Assembly (NCBI GenBank): GCA_044433165.1
Contig: JAWXTX010000057.1
Coordinates: 1 to 16,716 of the forward strand
Length of the DNA stretch: 16,716 bases
Direction: 5' to 3'
Origin: Ferrimonas sp044433165
GTDB lineage: Bacteria > Pseudomonadota > Gammaproteobacteria > Enterobacterales > Shewanellaceae
Positions 13,853-16,716 of the stretch are shown here, piece after piece. The position numbers and the translations under genes are program-made. Under the pieces are notes generated by a model, which saw only the letters and a program-made list of their open reading frames with translations, did no database searches and was not told the DNA's origin. The first letter of the stretch is position 1, and every line of letters begins with the position of its first letter.

Positions 13853-13886
13853 TTGACAGTTTATCGGTTCCGATTATGCTAGCCAA
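13853..13886. promoter_or_regulatory. Overlapping divergent bio promoters with a shared palindrome
   Basis: Rightward, TTGACA (13853-13858) and TATGCT (13875-13880) are 16 bp apart and serve bioB. Leftward, on the minus strand, TTGGCT (13881-13886) and TAAACT (13858-13863) are 17 bp apart and serve bioA. The dyad ATCGG TT CCGAT (13863-13874) lies inside both spacers, so one bound repressor could block both directions. It does not match the E. coli BirA site (TTGTAAACC with its inverted copy). The rightward promoter is more certain than the leftward one. Confidence 0.55.
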
Positions 13887-13920
13887 CATTAAGCCACCCT
13901 CCTTAATTTAGGTTTTTTCT

Positions 13921-14955
13921 ATGGTCACGCTTCGTCACGATTGGCAGCTGGATGAAATTCAAACTCTGCTGGCTCAACCGCTTAATGATTTGCTCTTTCA
14001 GGCCCATGGCATTCATCGGCAATATTTTGTGCCGAACCAAGTGCAGATCTCTCGGTTGTTATCGATTAAAACCGGCGCTTGCCCAGAAGATTGTAAGTAT
14101 TGCCCACAAAGTGCTCGTTATCATACTGGATTAGCGGCAGAGCAGCTGGTGGAAGTGGACAAGGTGTTAACCGAGGCGAAGGCCGCTCAAGCGGCGGGGG
14201 CAAGCCGCTTCTGTATGGGAGCAGCGTGGCGTAATCCCCGTGAACGCGACATGCCTTACCTGTTACAAATGGTGCGTGAAGTCAAAGCCATGGGCATGGA
14301 AACCTGTATGACGTTAGGCATGCTCACGACCGAGCAAGCGCAAGCGTTGGCGGAAGCGGGGCTGGATTACTACAACCACAATTTGGATACCTCGCCGGAG
14401 TTTTATGGCGAAATTATCTCGACACGCACCTATGACGATCGTTTAAATACTTTGGATGTGGTGCGCCAAGCCGGCATGAAAGTGTGTTCCGGTGGGATCT
14501 TAGGCATGGGCGAACAAGCGCAGGATCGCGCTGGGTTGTTGCAACAGTTGGCTAATTTACCGGTGCACCCAGAAAGCGTGCCAATCAACATGTTGGTGAA
14601 AGTGGCGGGGACGCCCATGGCAGAGCAGGCGGATCTTGATCCAATTGAATTTGTACGGGTGATTGCCGTAGCGCGGATTATGATGCCGGCTTCTCATGTG
14701 CGGTTATCCGCAGGGCGGGAAAAAATGAGCGATGAATTGCAGGCGATGTGTTTTTTTGCCGGCGCCAACTCCATTTTTTATGGCTGCAAATTGTTAACGA
14801 CCACGAACCCGAAAGAAAACGATGACATGGCGTTGTTTGCGCGTTTAGGGATCATCCCAGAAGCCATAGCCGCCACCCATTTAGAAGATCTTAAGCCGGT
14901 ATTGCCCGCCAGCCAGAACGACAGCAACGAGCTTTTTTACAATGCCGCGCCATGA
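13921..14955 (+). CDS. bioB: Biotin synthase
   Basis: BioB is a radical SAM enzyme that inserts sulfur into dethiobiotin. The product has 344 residues (E. coli 346). The [4Fe-4S] cluster cysteines are C54, C58 and C61 in CPEDCKYC; C98 in SRFCMGAAWR and C129 in METCMTLGML belong to the [2Fe-2S] set, and CSGGILGMGE follows. YYNHNLDTSPE and SIFYGCKLLTT are also family hallmarks. It is the first gene of a bioBFC run and overlaps bioF by 14 bases. The Shine-Dalgarno sequence is weak (TAGG eight bases upstream), within a T-rich leader. Confidence 0.98.
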   Translation: MVTLRHDWQLDEIQTLLAQPLNDLLFQAHGIHRQYFVPNQVQISRLLSIKTGACPEDCKYCPQSARYHTGLAAEQLVEVDKVLTEAKAAQAAGASRFCMGAAWRNPRERDMPYLLQMVREVKAMGMETCMTLGMLTTEQAQALAEAGLDYYNHNLDTSPEFYGEIISTRTYDDRLNTLDVVRQAGMKVCSGGILGMGEQAQDRAGLLQQLANLPVHPESVPINMLVKVAGTPMAEQADLDPIEFVRVIAVARIMMPASHVRLSAGREKMSDELQAMCFFAGANSIFYGCKLLTTTNPKENDDMALFARLGIIPEAIAATHLEDLKPVLPASQNDSNELFYNAAP

Positions 14956-16123
14956 TGCGTGGGCGGCTCGGCTCAATCACATTGTGCGCGAACGAGAGCA
15001 ACAAGGGTTATTGCGCCAACGCCGTTGCGTTGAACATCTTAATGGCCGGCAGGTACGGTTTGCGGGGCAAACCTTGCTGCAATTTGCCAGTAACGATTAT
15101 CTTGGTTTGGCGTTTGATGCGTCACCGTTAACGCCGCAAGGCGCTGCGGCATCGGCTTTGGTAAGTGGTTACCAACCGGCTCATCGAGAATTAGAAAAAC
15201 AACTGTGTGAATTTACCGGCTACCAAGCGGCATTGCTGTTTAGTTCCGGTTATGCGGCGAACTCAGCGCCTTTATCGCTATTGCAGCGCGGGGATAGGAT
15301 CTTAGCCGATAAGCTCATTCATACCTCGGTCATTGATGCTGCGCAGCACAGCGTGGCGACGTTACGCCGTTTTCCGCATAATAATATGGCGGTATTGGCG
15401 CGTTGGTTATCGGCACCGCATGCGGCAACCAACATGAGTGAGCCATCACTTACTCTAGTCGCTACCGAATCGCTGTTTTCAATGGATGGCGATCAAGCGC
15501 CGATAGCCGAATTTACGGCATTGGCGCGTCAATATGGGGCGCTCTCTTGGGTGGACGATGCACATGGCTTTGGCATTTTAGGGGCACATGGCCGTGGCTG
15601 TGTGGATCTCGCACGGCCAGATCTGTTAACGGTAACTTTCGGGAAAGCGCTGGGGAGCAGCGGAGCCGCATTATTGGGCTCGCACGCCTTGATTGAGGCG
15701 ATTATGCAGCGCAGTAAGCACTACGTTTACTCCACCACGATTACGCTTGATCAAGCGCAGCGCGTGCAACAGCGATTGGCCGGTTTATTAGCGCCCGCCA
15801 AACGTCAGCACTTGCAGCAATTAATTGGCCATTTTCGAGAAGGCGCCCAAGCTCAAGGTTGGCCATTAAGCCCGTCGCAATCGCCCATTCAGCCACTATT
15901 ATGCGCCGATAGCGCAACCGCAATGGCGCTGTCGGCGCGTTTGCAACAAGCGCAGATCTGGGTGCCGGCCATTCGCCCGCCCACCGTACCTCAAGCCCGT
16001 TTACGCATCGTGTTTAATGCCTGCCACCAACTGGCGGATGTCGATGCCTTATTGCAGGCTTTAGGGCAGGCGCCCTCGGCATCAATAGCAACGGCCATGT
16101 TGCCGACAGGTTCGTTATGTTGA
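14942..16123 (+). CDS. bioF: 8-amino-7-oxononanoate synthase
   Basis: BioF is a PLP enzyme that condenses pimeloyl-ACP or pimeloyl-CoA with alanine to give KAPA. The 393-residue product has FASNDYLGLAFD (48-59), SGYQPAHRELE (75-85), SLFSMDGDQAPI (177-188), DDAHGFGILG (205-214) and the PLP lysine K235 in TFGKALGSSGAA. It starts inside the end of bioB (14-base overlap) and overlaps bioC by 7 bases, so the three are probably translated in a coupled manner. The ATG ten bases further on is out of frame. Confidence 0.97.
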   Translation: MPRHDAWAARLNHIVREREQQGLLRQRRCVEHLNGRQVRFAGQTLLQFASNDYLGLAFDASPLTPQGAAASALVSGYQPAHRELEKQLCEFTGYQAALLFSSGYAANSAPLSLLQRGDRILADKLIHTSVIDAAQHSVATLRRFPHNNMAVLARWLSAPHAATNMSEPSLTLVATESLFSMDGDQAPIAEFTALARQYGALSWVDDAHGFGILGAHGRGCVDLARPDLLTVTFGKALGSSGAALLGSHALIEAIMQRSKHYVYSTTITLDQAQRVQQRLAGLLAPAKRQHLQQLIGHFREGAQAQGWPLSPSQSPIQPLLCADSATAMALSARLQQAQIWVPAIRPPTVPQARLRIVFNACHQLADVDALLQALGQAPSASIATAMLPTGSLC

Positions 16124-16716
16124 GCGTGGCCGATTGTTTTGCCAGCGCGGCGCCTTATTATGATGAACATGCGCAGTTGCAGCGCTGGGCTGGGCGGCAC
16201 CTGTTAGATAAAGCGTTGCCAGCCGCCCAATGGTTAGATATTGGCAGCGGTACTGGTTATCTTAGTCGCCACTTGCCAAGCCAACAGGTACTGGGGTTGG
16301 ACTTAGCCATGGCCATGCTGCGCCAAGCGCATTCCCATGCTCGGGTTCAGGCTGATATGCACGCCTTACCCTTACAAAATGGCAGCATGGATGCCATTGC
16401 CGCCAATTTATCGCTGCAATGGAGCCGTCAGCCTGTACAGGTGCTAACCGAAGCCGCTCGCGTTTGTCGCCCCCAAGGACAACTGCTTTTTACCGTACCA
16501 GCGGCCGATACGTTTCCGGAGCTGCAGAGCGCAATTGCAACCCAACAATTGGCGGTCAATGTGTTCCCAACGGATGCCCAATGGCAACAATGGCTGCATC
16601 AGAGTGGCTGGCAGGGCGTGCGCTGTCAGTGCTTGGAACAGCCGCTTTATTTTGCCGATCCCAAAGCATTGTTGTTGCACTTTAAAGCGACAGGAGCCAG
16701 CTCAGCACCTCGCACT
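16117..16716 (+). CDS. bioC: Malonyl-ACP O-methyltransferase, truncated by window edge
   Basis: BioC methylates the free carboxyl of malonyl-ACP with SAM, disguising it so fatty acid synthase can build the pimeloyl chain. The frame is open for 200 codons to the end of the window with no stop; the family is about 250 residues, so roughly the last fifth is missing. The protein begins MLSVADCFASAAPYYDEHA, followed by SAM motif LDIGSGTGYLSRHL (40-53), GLDLAMAML (60-68), ADMHALPL, and the BioC-typical NLSLQW (97-102). LLFTVP (123-128) and LLLHFKATGASS (185-196) also fit. It starts within the bioF stop region (7-base overlap). bioD probably follows outside the window. Confidence 0.93.
   Translation, partial: MLSVADCFASAAPYYDEHAQLQRWAGRHLLDKALPAAQWLDIGSGTGYLSRHLPSQQVLGLDLAMAMLRQAHSHARVQADMHALPLQNGSMDAIAANLSLQWSRQPVQVLTEAARVCRPQGQLLFTVPAADTFPELQSAIATQQLAVNVFPTDAQWQQWLHQSGWQGVRCQCLEQPLYFADPKALLLHFKATGASSAPRT

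Noticed and set aside
13810..13920. Canonical BirA operator in the bioA-bioB gap
   Set aside because: No TTGTAAACC half-site or its inverted partner is present.

Overview
The window looks like chromosomal DNA of a gammaproteobacterium. It carries the conserved housekeeping block ychF-pth-rplY-prs-(tRNA-Gln-like)-ispE-lolB on the minus strand, divergent from hemA-prfA-prmC-sirB2-kdsA on the plus strand, followed by a divergent bioA / bioB-bioF-bioC biotin locus. The long, two-domain form of bL25 and the position of the tRNA-Gln relic between ispE and prs recall Pseudomonas-type gene order, while sirB2-kdsA after prmC recalls enterics and Aeromonas-like bacteria. I do not assign a genus.

Layout. 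1-519: the leader-distal end of a type I-E-like CRISPR array (nine repeats, eight complete spacers); no cas gene is in the window, and they presumably lie to the left. 646-1539: a LysR-type regulator. 1591-2147: a minus-strand tRNA operon, Met(CAT)-Gln(TTG)-Leu(TAG)-Gln(TTG), with a strong promoter and a terminator shared with lysR. 2148-2396: no gene seen. 2397-7684: the minus-strand block for translation factors and ribosome parts, PRPP synthesis, isoprenoid synthesis and lipoprotein sorting. 7685-7836: divergent promoter region. 7837-12450: plus-strand heme, release-factor and KDO genes. 12480-12507: bidirectional terminator. 12514-16716: biotin genes, with bioC running off the right edge.

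How the genes work together. prs supplies PRPP, ispE a step of the MEP pathway, and lolB inserts lipoproteins into the outer membrane. hemA starts tetrapyrrole synthesis from Glu-tRNA; prfA and its methyltransferase prmC form one functional pair. kdsA makes the KDO precursor for LPS. BioC, BioF, BioA and BioB cover pimeloyl priming and three of the four ring-assembly steps of biotin synthesis; bioD is not in view.

The most unusual item is at 6159-6217: a 59-nt element that keeps the acceptor stem, the 3' half of the T stem, G73 and CCA of tRNA-Gln, but has a perfect 10-11 bp hairpin in place of the D and anticodon arms. Also notable are a lone CRISPR-repeat-like sequence upstream of kdsA at 11520-11543, exactly where sirB1 would be expected but is missing; a pyrimidine-only first spacer base in the CRISPR array; and overlapping divergent bio promoters that share a palindrome unlike the enterobacterial BirA operator.
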